Shown one piece after another: positions 52,585 through 63,195 of a DNA stretch of 64,000 nt. The DNA comes from Salmonella bongori NCTC 12419 (GTDB lineage: Bacteria; Pseudomonadota; Gammaproteobacteria; Enterobacterales; Enterobacteriaceae). The stretch covers positions 2,666,001-2,730,000 of the forward strand of contig NC_015761.1 in assembly GCF_000252995.1 (NCBI RefSeq), in the 5' to 3' direction. The stretch's first letter is position 1. Every line of letters begins with the position of its first letter. A program made the position numbers and the translations under genes. The notes under the pieces were generated by a model. It was not told the DNA's origin and did not search any database. It saw nothing but the letters and a program-made list of their open reading frames with translations.

Positions 52585-53192
52585 TTTGCATCCCCACTCT
52601 GAGCCTGCTGAAACAAGGTGAGATCGCCAAAGTCAGTATTGAATGTCAGCTCACGCTTACGTTTGCTGGCGCGGGCGATATCCATATTGTTCACCAGATG
52701 CAGGGCTTTGGTTGGGCACATCCGCACGCAGGCCGGGCCTTGTTCATCAAAGTGGCACAGGTCGCATTTCACTGCGATAGCGCGTACGCCGGGCACCCAG
52801 TCGAGCAGCGTACTGACGCGGGCCGGCGCTGGTGGCGCTGGCGGCGCTTTCGGCGTATTGGCGTTAGCCGGAATATGCAGCGGACGGCTGCCGGAGAATT
52901 CAATCGCGCCAAACGGGCAGGCAATACCGCACAGTTTGCAGCTTACGCACAGGCTCTCATTAAGCTGTACGGCGCCATCAACGCGGTTAATTGCGTTAAC
53001 CGGGCAGACGGTAGCACACGGCGCATCTTCGCAATGGTGGCAAAGCTGCGGTGCGGATTCTTTTTCATTAAGCATCACTTTCAGGCGCGGCATAGACTGC
53101 AAGCCGTGCTGGCGATGCGTCTCTGAACAGGCGGCCTCACAAGTGTGGCAGCCGATACAGAGAGTGGAGTCAGCAATTACAAAACGATTCAC
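52581..53192 (-). CDS. hycB: Formate hydrogenlyase electron-transfer subunit HycB
   Basis: A 203-residue protein with four ferredoxin-type 4Fe-4S motifs (CIGCHTCEAAC near 12-22, CHHCEDAPCATVCP, CVSCKLCGIACP, CDLCHFDEQGPACVRMCP). It takes electrons from formate dehydrogenase-H. Pro/Ala-rich insert (NTPKAPPAPPAPARV) between the third and fourth motifs. Preceded by a 145-bp gap holding likely FhlA sites. Confidence 0.95.
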   Translation of the reverse strand: MNRFVIADSTLCIGCHTCEAACSETHRQHGLQSMPRLKVMLNEKESAPQLCHHCEDAPCATVCPVNAINRVDGAVQLNESLCVSCKLCGIACPFGAIEFSGSRPLHIPANANTPKAPPAPPAPARVSTLLDWVPGVRAIAVKCDLCHFDEQGPACVRMCPTKALHLVNNMDIARASKRKRELTFNTDFGDLTLFQQAQSGDAK

Positions 53193-53210
53193 CAGGCTTT
53201 CCTCAGGTGA

Positions 53211-53266
53211 TTGTCATTTTTGACGAAAACATGCCGTTGAAATGTCATTTTCGACACTTATCGACA
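53211..53266. promoter_or_regulatory. Candidate FhlA sites in the hycA-hycB gap
   Basis: TTGTCATTTTTGACG (53211-53225) and ATGTCATTTTCGACA (53242-53256) are similar 15-mers, 31 bp apart, with a further TATCGACA. An FhlA upstream activating site is known in this gap in E. coli. A related TGTCATTTCGTCATTGTCGACATG run lies at 53919-53942 before hypA. Confidence 0.6.
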
Positions 53267-53337
53267 CGCCCATCCCCAAAACATTCATGATATGGCGTCG
53301 CGCCACATCGCGAATCAAAGCGGGCAACGCCTCAGGC

Positions 53338-53799
53338 TTATACCGCCGGGCGCTGTCCCTTGACCAGTTGGCTCAGATTGACCGGCGAATTGGTTTCTAC
53401 CGCGGCATACAGGCTGTCATAAACCGTGGCGATTTTTTCCAGATAGTGCTCCAGCACCTGCTCGCGATCGCGGTTATTCACCTTCTCGTCAACCTTGCCG
53501 TCGATATCAAGCTGTGCTTGTGCAATCAATTGCTTATCTTCGCCATCTTTGGTTTCAACGTAGTACTCAATGGTGTGGCTGTTAAAACCATCTGCCAACG
53601 CGACGTAAATACGAAAGTGCTCAAAAAGGACAAAGCAGAGATCTTTTTCCGGCGCGCAGCTCATCGCATGATGCAGGCGTGCTTTCGAGAGGGTGATCCC
53701 CTGGACCAGCGAGTTGCAGTAAATATGCCACTGGTCCTGTAGGCGACGATGCCGTTGCGCGATGTAATCGGCCTTTTCGCTTATTTCCCAAATAGTCAT
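53338..53799 (-). CDS. hycA: Formate hydrogenlyase regulator HycA
   Basis: A 153-residue soluble protein starting MTIWEISEKADYIAQRHRRLQDQWHIYC. It counteracts FhlA activation of the formate regulon; no DNA-binding motif is seen, so it may act through FhlA. First gene of hycABCDEFGHI, behind a sigma-54 promoter. Confidence 0.93.
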   Translation of the reverse strand: MTIWEISEKADYIAQRHRRLQDQWHIYCNSLVQGITLSKARLHHAMSCAPEKDLCFVLFEHFRIYVALADGFNSHTIEYYVETKDGEDKQLIAQAQLDIDGKVDEKVNNRDREQVLEHYLEKIATVYDSLYAAVETNSPVNLSQLVKGQRPAV

Positions 53800-53835
53800 G
53801 TCAGGTTACCCGTTTAACAGAGATTCCTGCGTTAA

Positions 53836-53851
53836 GCATTTTTCATGCCAA
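53836..53851 (-). promoter_or_regulatory. Sigma-54 promoter of the hyc operon
   Basis: On the minus strand TTGGCATGAAAAATGC, with GG-N10-GC, 37 bp before hycA. Activated by FhlA. Confidence 0.85.
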
Positions 53852-53962
53852 TATTTAACTTGTTGTTTTTATTAGAATATAAAAGTGAGCCCTACGGTTT
53901 CGACGCGATGACGACATGTCATTTCGTCATTGTCGACATGACCCGTCAGGTGCATCTACAAA

Positions 53963-53978
53963 CTGGCATAATTATTGC
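53963..53978 (+). promoter_or_regulatory. Sigma-54 promoter of the hyp operon
   Basis: CTGGCATAATTATTGC, with GG-N10-GC, 31 bp before hypA. It faces away from the hyc promoter; the shared space between carries the FhlA-like sequence. Confidence 0.87.
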
Positions 53979-54008
53979 TTTAAAGGGCCAGCAACTACGG
54001 GAGGCGAT

Positions 54009-54365
54009 ATGCACGAAATCACCCTATGCCAGAGGGCACTGGAATTGATTGAACAACAGGCTTCAGCATACGGTGCAAAACGTGTGACGGGCGTTTGGAT
54101 CAAAATAGGCGCCTTTTCTTGCGTAGAAACCAGCGCTCTTTCCTTTTGTTTTGATCTGGTATGCCGCGGTACGGTAGCAGAAGGTTGTAAACTGCACCTC
54201 GAAGAACAGGAAGCCGAATGCTGGTGTGAGCATTGTCAACAATATGTCACGTTGTTGACACATCGTGTACGTCGTTGTCCGCAATGTCATAGCGATACGC
54301 TGCGTATTGTGGCCGACGATGGCTTACAAATTCGGCGCATAGAAATTGATGAAGCAGAAGGTTAA
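54009..54365 (+). CDS. hypA: Hydrogenase nickel incorporation protein HypA
   Basis: A 118-residue nickel metallochaperone: N-terminal MHEITLCQ (His2 binds Ni) and a zinc site CEHC ... CPQC near residues 74-94. Acts with HypB to load Ni into hydrogenase-3. Start ATG 54009; the in-frame sequence from 53916 covers the promoter and is not coding. A BIME separates it from hypB. Confidence 0.95.
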   Translation: MHEITLCQRALELIEQQASAYGAKRVTGVWIKIGAFSCVETSALSFCFDLVCRGTVAEGCKLHLEEQEAECWCEHCQQYVTLLTHRVRRCPQCHSDTLRIVADDGLQIRRIEIDEAEG

Positions 54366-54451
54366 TGCCGGATGATGGCTTCGCCTTATCCAGCCTACAA
54401 CGACGATAACAACCTGTAGGCCGGATAAGACGCTCTCGTCGCCATCCGGCA
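54365..54451. repeat. BIME between hypA and hypB
   Basis: ATGCCGGATGATGG...CTTATCCAGCC and GTAGGCCGGATAAGACG...CATCCGGCA within the 122-bp gap inside the hyp operon. Confidence 0.85.
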
Positions 54452-54487
54452 AAAAGCCTGTAACACGAAAAAGATCAGGAGTAAGCG

Positions 54488-55360
54488 ATGTGTACGACTT
54501 GCGGTTGCGCTGAAGGCAACCTTTATATAGAAGGCGATGAGCATAATCCGCATTCAGCGTTTCGTAGCGCGCCCTTTGCCCCGGCGTCGCGTCCGGCGCT
54601 GAATATTACCGGAATTAAAACCGCCGGCTTCGCCCCCAGTCAGACCGCAGAAGGCGATCTGCATTATGGCCATGGTGAAGCCGGAACCCATGCGCCAGGT
54701 ATGAGCCAACGGCGAATGCTGGAAGTTGAAATCGACGTGCTGGACAAAAACAACCGTCTGGCTGAGCGCAACCGTGCCCGTTTCGCCACTCGCCAGCATT
54801 TGGTACTCAACCTGGTCTCCAGCCCCGGCTCAGGTAAAACCACCCTGTTAACCGAAACACTCATGAGACTGAAAGACCGTGTACCCTGTGCAGTAATTGA
54901 AGGCGATCAGCAAACCGTCAATGACGCCGCGCGCATTCGTGCCACCGGTACACCGGCGATTCAGGTTAATACCGGCAAAGGCTGCCATCTTGATGCACAA
55001 ATGATTGCCGATGCCGCGCCGCGTCTGCCGCTTGATGACAACGGTATTCTGTTTATTGAAAACGTCGGCAACCTTGTTTGCCCGGCCAGCTTCGACCTCG
55101 GCGAAAAACATAAAGTGGCGGTGCTCTCTGTCACCGAAGGCGAAGATAAGCCACTGAAATATCCGCATATGTTTGCCGCTGCCTCGCTGATGCTGCTCAA
55201 CAAAGTGGATCTGCTGCCTTACCTTAATTTTGACGTTGAAAAATGTATTGCCAGCGCCCGCGAAGTGAACCCGGACATTGACATTATCCTGATTTCCGCC
55301 ACCAGCGGCGAAGGGATGGATCAGTGGCTGGCCTGGCTGGAGGCACAGCGATGTGCATAG
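54488..55360 (+). CDS. hypB: Hydrogenase nickel GTPase HypB
   Basis: A 290-residue GTPase with the high-affinity metal motif CTTCGC at residues 2-7, G1 SSPGSGKTT near 116-124, and G4-like NKVDL. Drives GTP-dependent nickel delivery with HypA. The stop overlaps hypC. Confidence 0.96.
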   Translation: MCTTCGCAEGNLYIEGDEHNPHSAFRSAPFAPASRPALNITGIKTAGFAPSQTAEGDLHYGHGEAGTHAPGMSQRRMLEVEIDVLDKNNRLAERNRARFATRQHLVLNLVSSPGSGKTTLLTETLMRLKDRVPCAVIEGDQQTVNDAARIRATGTPAIQVNTGKGCHLDAQMIADAAPRLPLDDNGILFIENVGNLVCPASFDLGEKHKVAVLSVTEGEDKPLKYPHMFAAASLMLLNKVDLLPYLNFDVEKCIASAREVNPDIDIILISATSGEGMDQWLAWLEAQRCA

Positions 55361-55623
55361 GCGTTCCGGGTCAGATCCGCGCCATTGACGGTAATCAGGC
55401 AAAGGTCGATGTTTGCGGCATTCAGCGCGACGTCGATCTCACGTTAGTCGGCAACTGTGATGAAAACGGCGAGCCACGTATCGGTCAGTGGGTGCTGGTT
55501 CATGTCGGCTTCGCCATGAGCGTAATTAATGAAGCGGAAGCGCGCGATACCCTCGACGCGCTACAAAACATGTTTGACGTTGAGCCGGATGTCGGCGCAC
55601 TGCTGTATGGTGAGGAGAAATAA
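55351..55623 (+). CDS. hypC: Hydrogenase assembly chaperone HypC
   Basis: A 90-residue OB-fold chaperone starting MCIGVPGQIRAID; the processed N-terminal Cys2 holds the Fe(CN)2CO moiety with HypD and delivers it to HycE. The start lies within the last codons of hypB (10-bp overlap), and the stop overlaps the hypD ATG by one base. Confidence 0.95.
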   Translation: MCIGVPGQIRAIDGNQAKVDVCGIQRDVDLTLVGNCDENGEPRIGQWVLVHVGFAMSVINEAEARDTLDALQNMFDVEPDVGALLYGEEK

Positions 55624-56744
55624 TGCGTTTTGTTGATGAATATCGCGCGCCGGAACAGGTGATGCAGCTCATTGAGCATTTGCGTGAACGCGCTGCGCTT
55701 CTCCCTTACACCGCCGAACGTCCGCTGCGTATTATGGAAGTTTGCGGCGGCCATACGCACGCCATTTTCAAATTTGGCCTCGACCAGTTGCTACCGGAAA
55801 ACGTCGAATTTATCCACGGCCCCGGTTGCCCGGTCTGTGTTCTGCCGATGGGCAGAATCGATAGCTGTGTTGAGATCGCCAGTCATCCGGACGTCATTTT
55901 CTGTACCTTTGGCGATGCGATGCGCGTGCCAGGCAAACAGGGGTCGCTATTACAGGCTAAAGCGCGTGGCGCAGATGTCCGTATTGTTTATTCGCCGATG
56001 GATGCGCTGAAGCTGGCGCAGGAGAACCCAACGCGTAAAGTGGTGTTCTTCGGCCTGGGGTTTGAAACCACGATGCCAACTACCGCCATCACACTGCAGC
56101 AGGCAAAACAGCGTGATGTACGGAACTTCTACTTTTTCTGCCAGCACATCACCCTGATTCCCACCTTGCGTAGCCTGCTGGAGCAACCGGATAACGGCAT
56201 TGACGCCTTCCTTGCACCGGGTCACGTTAGCATGGTAATCGGTACCGACGCTTACAGCTTCATCGCGTCTGACTTTAATCGCCCGCTGGTGGTGGCTGGT
56301 TTCGAACCGCTTGATCTACTGCAAGGCGTGGTGATGCTGGTTGAGCAGAAAATAGCGGCCCTAAGCCAGGTCGAAAATCAGTACCGTCGCGTAGTGCCGG
56401 ATGCCGGAAACTTACTGGCGCAGCAAGCCATCGCCGATGTGTTCTGCGTTAATGGCGACAGCGAGTGGCGAGGTCTGGGCGTGATTGAATCCTCCGGCGT
56501 TCATTTAACACCTGACTACCAGCGGTTTGACGCCGAGGCGCATTTCCGACCTGCGCCGCAGCAGGTCTGTGACGATCCGCGCGCCCGTTGCGGCGAAGTA
56601 TTGACCGGCAGATGCAAGCCGCATCAGTGCCCGTTGTTTGGTAAAACCTGTAATCCGGAGACCGCGTTCGGCGCGCTGATGGTCTCCTCCGAAGGCGCAT
56701 GTGCCGCCTGGTATCAGTATCGTCAGCAGGAGTGTGAATTTTGA
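55623..56744 (+). CDS. hypD: Hydrogenase Fe-ligand scaffold HypD
   Basis: A 373-residue iron-sulfur scaffold for Fe(CN)2CO assembly: CGGHTHA near residues 41-47, HGPGCPVCV near 65-73, GFETT near 142-146, and C-terminal 4Fe-4S cysteines in CGEVLTGRCKPHQCPLFG. One-base overlap with hypC; TTGA overlap with hypE. Confidence 0.96.
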   Translation: MRFVDEYRAPEQVMQLIEHLRERAALLPYTAERPLRIMEVCGGHTHAIFKFGLDQLLPENVEFIHGPGCPVCVLPMGRIDSCVEIASHPDVIFCTFGDAMRVPGKQGSLLQAKARGADVRIVYSPMDALKLAQENPTRKVVFFGLGFETTMPTTAITLQQAKQRDVRNFYFFCQHITLIPTLRSLLEQPDNGIDAFLAPGHVSMVIGTDAYSFIASDFNRPLVVAGFEPLDLLQGVVMLVEQKIAALSQVENQYRRVVPDAGNLLAQQAIADVFCVNGDSEWRGLGVIESSGVHLTPDYQRFDAEAHFRPAPQQVCDDPRARCGEVLTGRCKPHQCPLFGKTCNPETAFGALMVSSEGACAAWYQYRQQECEF

Positions 56745-57751
56745 ACAATATACAACTCGCCCACGGCAGCGGCGGCCAGGCGATGCAACAGTTGATTAAT
56801 AGTCTGTTTATGGAGGCTTTTGCCAACCCGTGGCTGGCGGAACAAGAAGATCAGGCGCGTCTGGATCTGGCGCAACTGGTCGCAGAAGGCGATCGTCTGG
56901 CCTTTTCTACCGACAGTTACGTTATCGATCCGCTGTTCTTCCCTGGCGGTAATATCGGCAAGCTGGCGATTTGCGGAACGGCGAACGATGTCGCGGTCAG
57001 CGGCGCACTCCCTCGCTATCTCTCCTGTGGTTTTATCCTTGAAGAAGGGTTGCCGATGGAGACGCTGAAGAGCGTGGTGAACAGCATGGCGGCTACTGCG
57101 CGAGAAGCGGGTATCGCGATTGTAACCGGCGATACCAAAGTCGTGCAGCGCGGCGCGGCGGACAAGCTGTTTATCAACACCGCTGGCATGGGGGCGATCC
57201 CCGCTGATATTCACTGGGGCGCACAAACGCTTACCGCCGGTGACGTACTGTTGGTCAGCGGTACGCTGGGTGATCATGGCGCGACGATCCTCAATTTACG
57301 CGAACAGCTGGGGCTGGACGGCGAACTGGTTAGCGACTGTGCAGTACTGACGCCGCTCATTCAGACGCTACGTCAGATTACCGGTGTGAAGGCGTTGCGC
57401 GACGCCACACGCGGCGGTGTGAATGCTGTTGCCCATGAGTTTGCGGCGACCTGCGGTTACGGTATTGAATTATCCGAATCCGCACTTCCGCTTAAACCTG
57501 CCGTACGCGGCGTTTGCGAACTGCTGGGCCTGGATGCGCTGAACTTTGCGAATGAAGGTAAACTGGTGATAGCCGTTGAACGCCATGCCGCAGATCAGGC
57601 GCTGGCGGCGTTACGCGCGCACCCGCTGGGACGCGACGCGGCGCTAATTGGTGAAGTGGTAGAACGCAAAGGCGTTCGTTTAGCCGGACTCTATGGCGTC
57701 AAACGTACCCTTGATTTGCCACACGCCGAACCGCTGCCTCGTATATGCTAA
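56741..57751 (+). CDS. hypE: Hydrogenase cyanide-donor protein HypE
   Basis: A 336-residue PurM/AIR-synthase-like enzyme. It dehydrates the carbamoyl group on its C-terminal Cys336 (ending PRIC) to a thiocyanate and donates cyanide to iron on HypCD. The start is TTG at 56741 (MNNIQLAHGSGGQAM) in a TTGA overlap with the hypD stop. A BIME follows. Confidence 0.95.
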   Translation: MNNIQLAHGSGGQAMQQLINSLFMEAFANPWLAEQEDQARLDLAQLVAEGDRLAFSTDSYVIDPLFFPGGNIGKLAICGTANDVAVSGALPRYLSCGFILEEGLPMETLKSVVNSMAATAREAGIAIVTGDTKVVQRGAADKLFINTAGMGAIPADIHWGAQTLTAGDVLLVSGTLGDHGATILNLREQLGLDGELVSDCAVLTPLIQTLRQITGVKALRDATRGGVNAVAHEFAATCGYGIELSESALPLKPAVRGVCELLGLDALNFANEGKLVIAVERHAADQALAALRAHPLGRDAALIGEVVERKGVRLAGLYGVKRTLDLPHAEPLPRIC

Positions 57752-57756
57752 TACAC

Positions 57757-57837
57757 TGCCCGGTAGCGCTACGCTTACCGGGCCTACAGATAAGACATTA
57801 CCCGTAGGCCGGATAAACGTCAGCGTCGTCCGGCAAA
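57757..57837. repeat. BIME between hypE and fhlA
   Basis: TGCCCGGTAGCGC...TTACCGGGC and GTAGGCCGGATAAACG...CGTCCGGCA. Confidence 0.85.
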
Positions 57838-57908
57838 AATGTAAAACGAATACCTATAATTCATAGATCTTTTCGCACCGCGCCGCGGTATTTTCCTGGA
57901 AAAGCAAC

Positions 57909-59987
<2,079 letters not shown>

Positions 59988-60006
59988 AAGGAGGACGGCG
60001 CATACG

Positions 60007-60050
60007 TCTTATCAGGCCTCCAGCCAGGCGCTTGCCCGTAGGCCTGATAA
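60007..60050. repeat. REP hairpin between fhlA and ygbA
   Basis: CTTATCAGGCCT and AGGCCTGATAAG arms pair around a 20-base loop; lies between the convergent fhlA and ygbA. Confidence 0.8.
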
Positions 60051-60078
60051 GTACTGGCACTATCAAGGCCATTCTTTT

Positions 60079-60423
60079 TTACTTCTTACGCTGGTACTTG
60101 TCCGGTAATTCCGGGACGGGACGTTTATCGTCAATCAGATGACGAACGGTCAGGATTGGATGCCGCCAGAGCATTCGCGGCCCCGCCCAACGCATAATCT
60201 GCTTCATCTCTTCGCGTTTGGCCGGCTGATAGCAGTGAACCGGACACTGCTTACAAGCGGGCTTAGCCTCGCCAAATACACACTTATCAAGGCGTTTTTG
60301 CGCGTAGGAAAATAGGGCATCATAATGTCCCTGCTCATCTGAAGCCTGCGGACAGTGGCTCGCATACAGCGCAATCATTTTTTTGATCGTCAGTTTTTCA
60401 CGAGCGATACGTTTACCAGACAT
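60079..60423 (-). CDS. ygbA: Nitrous-oxide-stress-type protein YgbA
   Basis: A 114-residue small basic protein with a cysteine cluster CVFGEAKPACKQCPVHCYQP near residues 52-71 that could bind metal. It belongs to the nitrous oxide-stimulated promoter (DUF) family; induced by NO through NsrR in E. coli. Molecular function unknown. An NsrR-like palindrome lies just upstream. It is the last backbone gene before the pathogenicity-island side. Confidence 0.92.
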   Translation of the reverse strand: MSGKRIAREKLTIKKMIALYASHCPQASDEQGHYDALFSYAQKRLDKCVFGEAKPACKQCPVHCYQPAKREEMKQIMRWAGPRMLWRHPILTVRHLIDDKRPVPELPDKYQRKK

Positions 60424-60441
60424 GGCGCCCTCTTAATTATT

Positions 60442-60464
60442 AAGGTGTATATATTTTACACCTT
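60442..60464. promoter_or_regulatory. NsrR site of ygbA
   Basis: A 23-bp palindrome, AAGGTGTA - 7 bp - TACACCTT, 19-41 bp before the ygbA start. It fits the NsrR consensus of two AAGrTGyA-type half-sites, so ygbA is expected to be de-repressed by nitric oxide. Confidence 0.8.
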
Positions 60465-60506
60465 ATCCATCTTCAGTACTATCCTCCGCATCGTCGCTAT
60501 TTCGCA

Positions 60507-60525
60507 AATAAGAATTATTTTCATT
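60507..60525 (+). promoter_or_regulatory. Fur-like box upstream of sitA
   Basis: AATAAGAATTATTTTCATT is a partial match to GATAATGATAATCATTATC, 78-96 bp before sitA. Fur control of sitABCD is published for Salmonella; the exact site is my estimate. Confidence 0.5.
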
Positions 60526-60546
60526 TATTCATACCGTGTGCTATAT

Positions 60547-60566
60547 AACATAGCAAAGGCTATATT
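60547..60566. promoter_or_regulatory. MntR site of sitABCD
   Basis: AACATAGCAAAGGCTATATT closely follows the enterobacterial MntR box (AACATAGCAAAGGCTATGTT, as at mntH), 37-56 bp before sitA. Manganese-bound MntR would repress the transporter. Confidence 0.85.
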
Positions 60567-60602
60567 CGCTGATTAATTAACCATATTATTGCGAGGGATA
60601 CT

Positions 60603-61520
60603 ATGACGAATCTGCGCCGTCTGAAAACGCTCCTGATTGCCGGTACTGTAGCGATACTTGCGCTATCGCCGGCCTATGCAAAAGAGAAATTTAAAGTGAT
60701 CACCACGTTCACTGTTATCGCCGACATGGCGAAAAACGTGGCGGGCGACGCAGCGGACGTCAGCTCGATTACCAAGCCCGGCGCTGAAATCCATGAGTAT
60801 CAGCCAACCCCTGGCGATATTAAACGGGCACAGGGAGCACAACTTATTCTTGCAAACGGTCTGAACCTGGAGCGGTGGTTCGCTCGCTTTTATCAGCATC
60901 TTTCCGGCGTACCGGAAGTGGTCGTCTCTACTGGTGTTAAACCGATGGGGATTACCGAAGGTCCTTATAACGGTAAGCCGAACCCACATGCCTGGATGTC
61001 GGCTGAAAATGCGCTGATTTATGTCGATAACATTCGCGACGCACTGGTGAAGTACGATCCGGATAATGCGGCAACCTATAAGCAAAACGCTGAGCATTAT
61101 AAAGCGCAAATTCGCCAGATGGCCGATCCATTGCGCGCTGAACTGGAAAAAATCCCTGCCGACCAGCGCTGGCTGGTCACCAGCGAAGGCGCTTTCTCGT
61201 ATCTGGCGCGCGATAACGATATGAAAGAACTCTATCTGTGGCCGATTAACGCCGATCAACAAGGTACGCCGAAACAAGTGCGTAAAGTGATCGATACCAT
61301 TAAAAAGCACCATATCCCCGCCATCTTTAGCGAGAGTACGGTTTCCGATAAACCTGCCCGTCAGGTCGCGCGTGAATCCGGTGCGCATTATGGCGGTGTG
61401 CTGTATGTCGATTCGCTGAGCGCCGCCGATGGCCCGGTGCCGACCTATCTGGATCTGCTCCGTGTCACTACTGAAACTATCGTCAATGGCATCAACGACG
61501 GTCTGAGGAGTCAACAATGA
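60603..61520 (+). CDS. sitA: Periplasmic Mn/Fe-binding protein SitA
   Basis: A 305-residue cluster A-I (LraI/PsaA-type) solute-binding protein. Signal peptide about residues 1-22 (SPAYA|KEKF). Metal ligands: His in GAEIHEYQPTP, His in NPHAWMS, Glu in TSEGAFSY and Asp in YVDSLS. Delivers Mn2+ (and Fe2+) to SitBCD. Start MTNLRRLKT with GAGGG upstream. Overlaps sitB by 4 bp. Confidence 0.97.
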   Translation: MTNLRRLKTLLIAGTVAILALSPAYAKEKFKVITTFTVIADMAKNVAGDAADVSSITKPGAEIHEYQPTPGDIKRAQGAQLILANGLNLERWFARFYQHLSGVPEVVVSTGVKPMGITEGPYNGKPNPHAWMSAENALIYVDNIRDALVKYDPDNAATYKQNAEHYKAQIRQMADPLRAELEKIPADQRWLVTSEGAFSYLARDNDMKELYLWPINADQQGTPKQVRKVIDTIKKHHIPAIFSESTVSDKPARQVARESGAHYGGVLYVDSLSAADGPVPTYLDLLRVTTETIVNGINDGLRSQQ

Positions 61521-62338
61521 GTCAATCTGCGATTACCGTTGATCAAGTCACGGTGACGTATCGCAACGGTCATACCGCCCTGCGGGATGCCACTTTTCAG
61601 GTGCCAGGAGGTTCAATCGCCGCACTGGTTGGCGTAAACGGTTCCGGTAAGTCTACGTTATTTAAAGCATTAATGGGTTTTGTGCATCTTGCCCGGGGGG
61701 ATATTACTATCCTGCAACAGCCGGTCAACAAGGCGCTGAAAAAAAACCTCATTGCTTATGTTCCACAATCGGAAGAGGTGGACTGGTCATTTCCGGTGCT
61801 GGTAGAAGATGTGGTGATGATGGGGCGCTATGGCCATATGGGCTGGCTGCGCCGTCCCACAGCACATGATCACGCCTGTGTTGACGCCGCGCTGGCGCGG
61901 GTGGATATGCAGGAATATCGCCACCGGCAGATTGGCGAATTATCCGGCGGGCAGAAAAAACGTGTCTTTCTCGCCAGGGCTATCGCTCAGGATGGGCAAG
62001 TTATTCTGCTGGATGAACCTTTTACCGGCGTGGATGTAAAAACCGAAGCCCGAATCATTGATCTGCTGCGGGAACTGCGAAATGAGGGCCGCACCATGCT
62101 GGTATCAACACATAATCTCGGTTCCGTCACCGAGTTTTGCGACTATACGGTCATGATTAAAGGAACCGTACTGGCCAGCGGTCCTACGGAAACCACTTTT
62201 ACCGCCGCGAATCTGGAACTGGCGTTTAGCGGTGTCCTACGTCATATCGCGCTAAGCGGCAGCGAAGAGCATATTATCACCGATGACGAACGCCCCTTTA
62301 TTTCCCGGCGCGTGGCCAGCGGAGGAAAATCGTCATGA
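61517..62338 (+). CDS. sitB: Mn/Fe ABC transporter ATPase SitB
   Basis: A 273-residue ATPase: Walker A GVNGSGKST near residues 38-46, signature LSGGQKKR near 141-148, Walker B VILLDEPFTG near 160-169, H-loop STHN. Overlaps sitA (4 bp) and sitC (4 bp). Confidence 0.96.
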   Translation: MSQSAITVDQVTVTYRNGHTALRDATFQVPGGSIAALVGVNGSGKSTLFKALMGFVHLARGDITILQQPVNKALKKNLIAYVPQSEEVDWSFPVLVEDVVMMGRYGHMGWLRRPTAHDHACVDAALARVDMQEYRHRQIGELSGGQKKRVFLARAIAQDGQVILLDEPFTGVDVKTEARIIDLLRELRNEGRTMLVSTHNLGSVTEFCDYTVMIKGTVLASGPTETTFTAANLELAFSGVLRHIALSGSEEHIITDDERPFISRRVASGGKSS

Positions 62339-63195
62339 ACTGGCTTGTCGAGCCGTTTGGCTATCAGTATATGCTCAACGCGATGTGGGTCTCCGCGATG
62401 GTGGGGGGACTGTGCGCCTTTCTCTCCTGCTATTTAATGCTCAAAGGCTGGTCACTGATTGGCGATGCGTTATCCCACTCTATTGTGCCAGGGGTTGCGG
62501 GTGCCTGGATGTTAGGGCTGCCCTTCTCACTCGGGGCGTTTCTTTCCGGCGGTCTGGCGGCAGGCAGTATGCTTTTTCTTAACCAACGCTCGCGCCTGAA
62601 AGAAGACGCCATTATTGGGCTTATCTTCTCCTCTTTTTTTGGCGTCGGTCTTTTTATGGTTTCGCTCAATCCGATGTCGGTGAATATCCAGACCATTATT
62701 CTCGGCAACGTACTGGCGATCGCGCCAGCGGACATTTTGCAACTGGCGATTATCGGCGTAGTCTCGCTGACGATTCTGCTATTCAAGTGGAAAGATCTGA
62801 TGGTCGTCTTTTTCGACGAAACCCATGCACGTTCCATCGGCCTTCATCCGGGCCGCCTGAAGCTATTGTTTTTTACCCTCTTGTCTGTCTCCACCGTGGC
62901 AGCCCTGCAAACCGTCGGGGCATTTCTGGTGATCTGTCTCGTCGTCACGCCGGGCGCAACGGCCTGGTTATTAACCGACCGTTTCCCACGCCTGCTTGCT
63001 ATTGCCTTCGCCATTGGCAGCCTGACCAGTTTTTTAGGCGCCTGGCTTAGTTACTGGCTGGATGGTGCCACTGGTGGGATTATCGTCGTCATGCAAACGT
63101 TGCTGTTTCTCACGGCCTTTATTTTTGCCCCAAAACAGGGTTTGTTAGCCAACCGCCGGCGCGCCCGCCTGCATAAGGAGGCGTCATGTTCTTAA
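62335..63195 (+). CDS. sitC: Mn/Fe ABC transporter permease SitC
   Basis: A 286-residue ABC-3 family permease with about eight helices: LKGWSLIGDALSHSIVPGVAGA near 40-61 is the typical first block. Ends KEASCS; overlaps sitD by 10 bp. Confidence 0.95.
   Translation: MNWLVEPFGYQYMLNAMWVSAMVGGLCAFLSCYLMLKGWSLIGDALSHSIVPGVAGAWMLGLPFSLGAFLSGGLAAGSMLFLNQRSRLKEDAIIGLIFSSFFGVGLFMVSLNPMSVNIQTIILGNVLAIAPADILQLAIIGVVSLTILLFKWKDLMVVFFDETHARSIGLHPGRLKLLFFTLLSVSTVAALQTVGAFLVICLVVTPGATAWLLTDRFPRLLAIAFAIGSLTSFLGAWLSYWLDGATGGIIVVMQTLLFLTAFIFAPKQGLLANRRRARLHKEASCS

Noticed and set aside
60663..61517. 284-codon open frame opposite sitA
   Set aside because: Antisense artefact; sitA has signal peptide, metal ligands and operon context.
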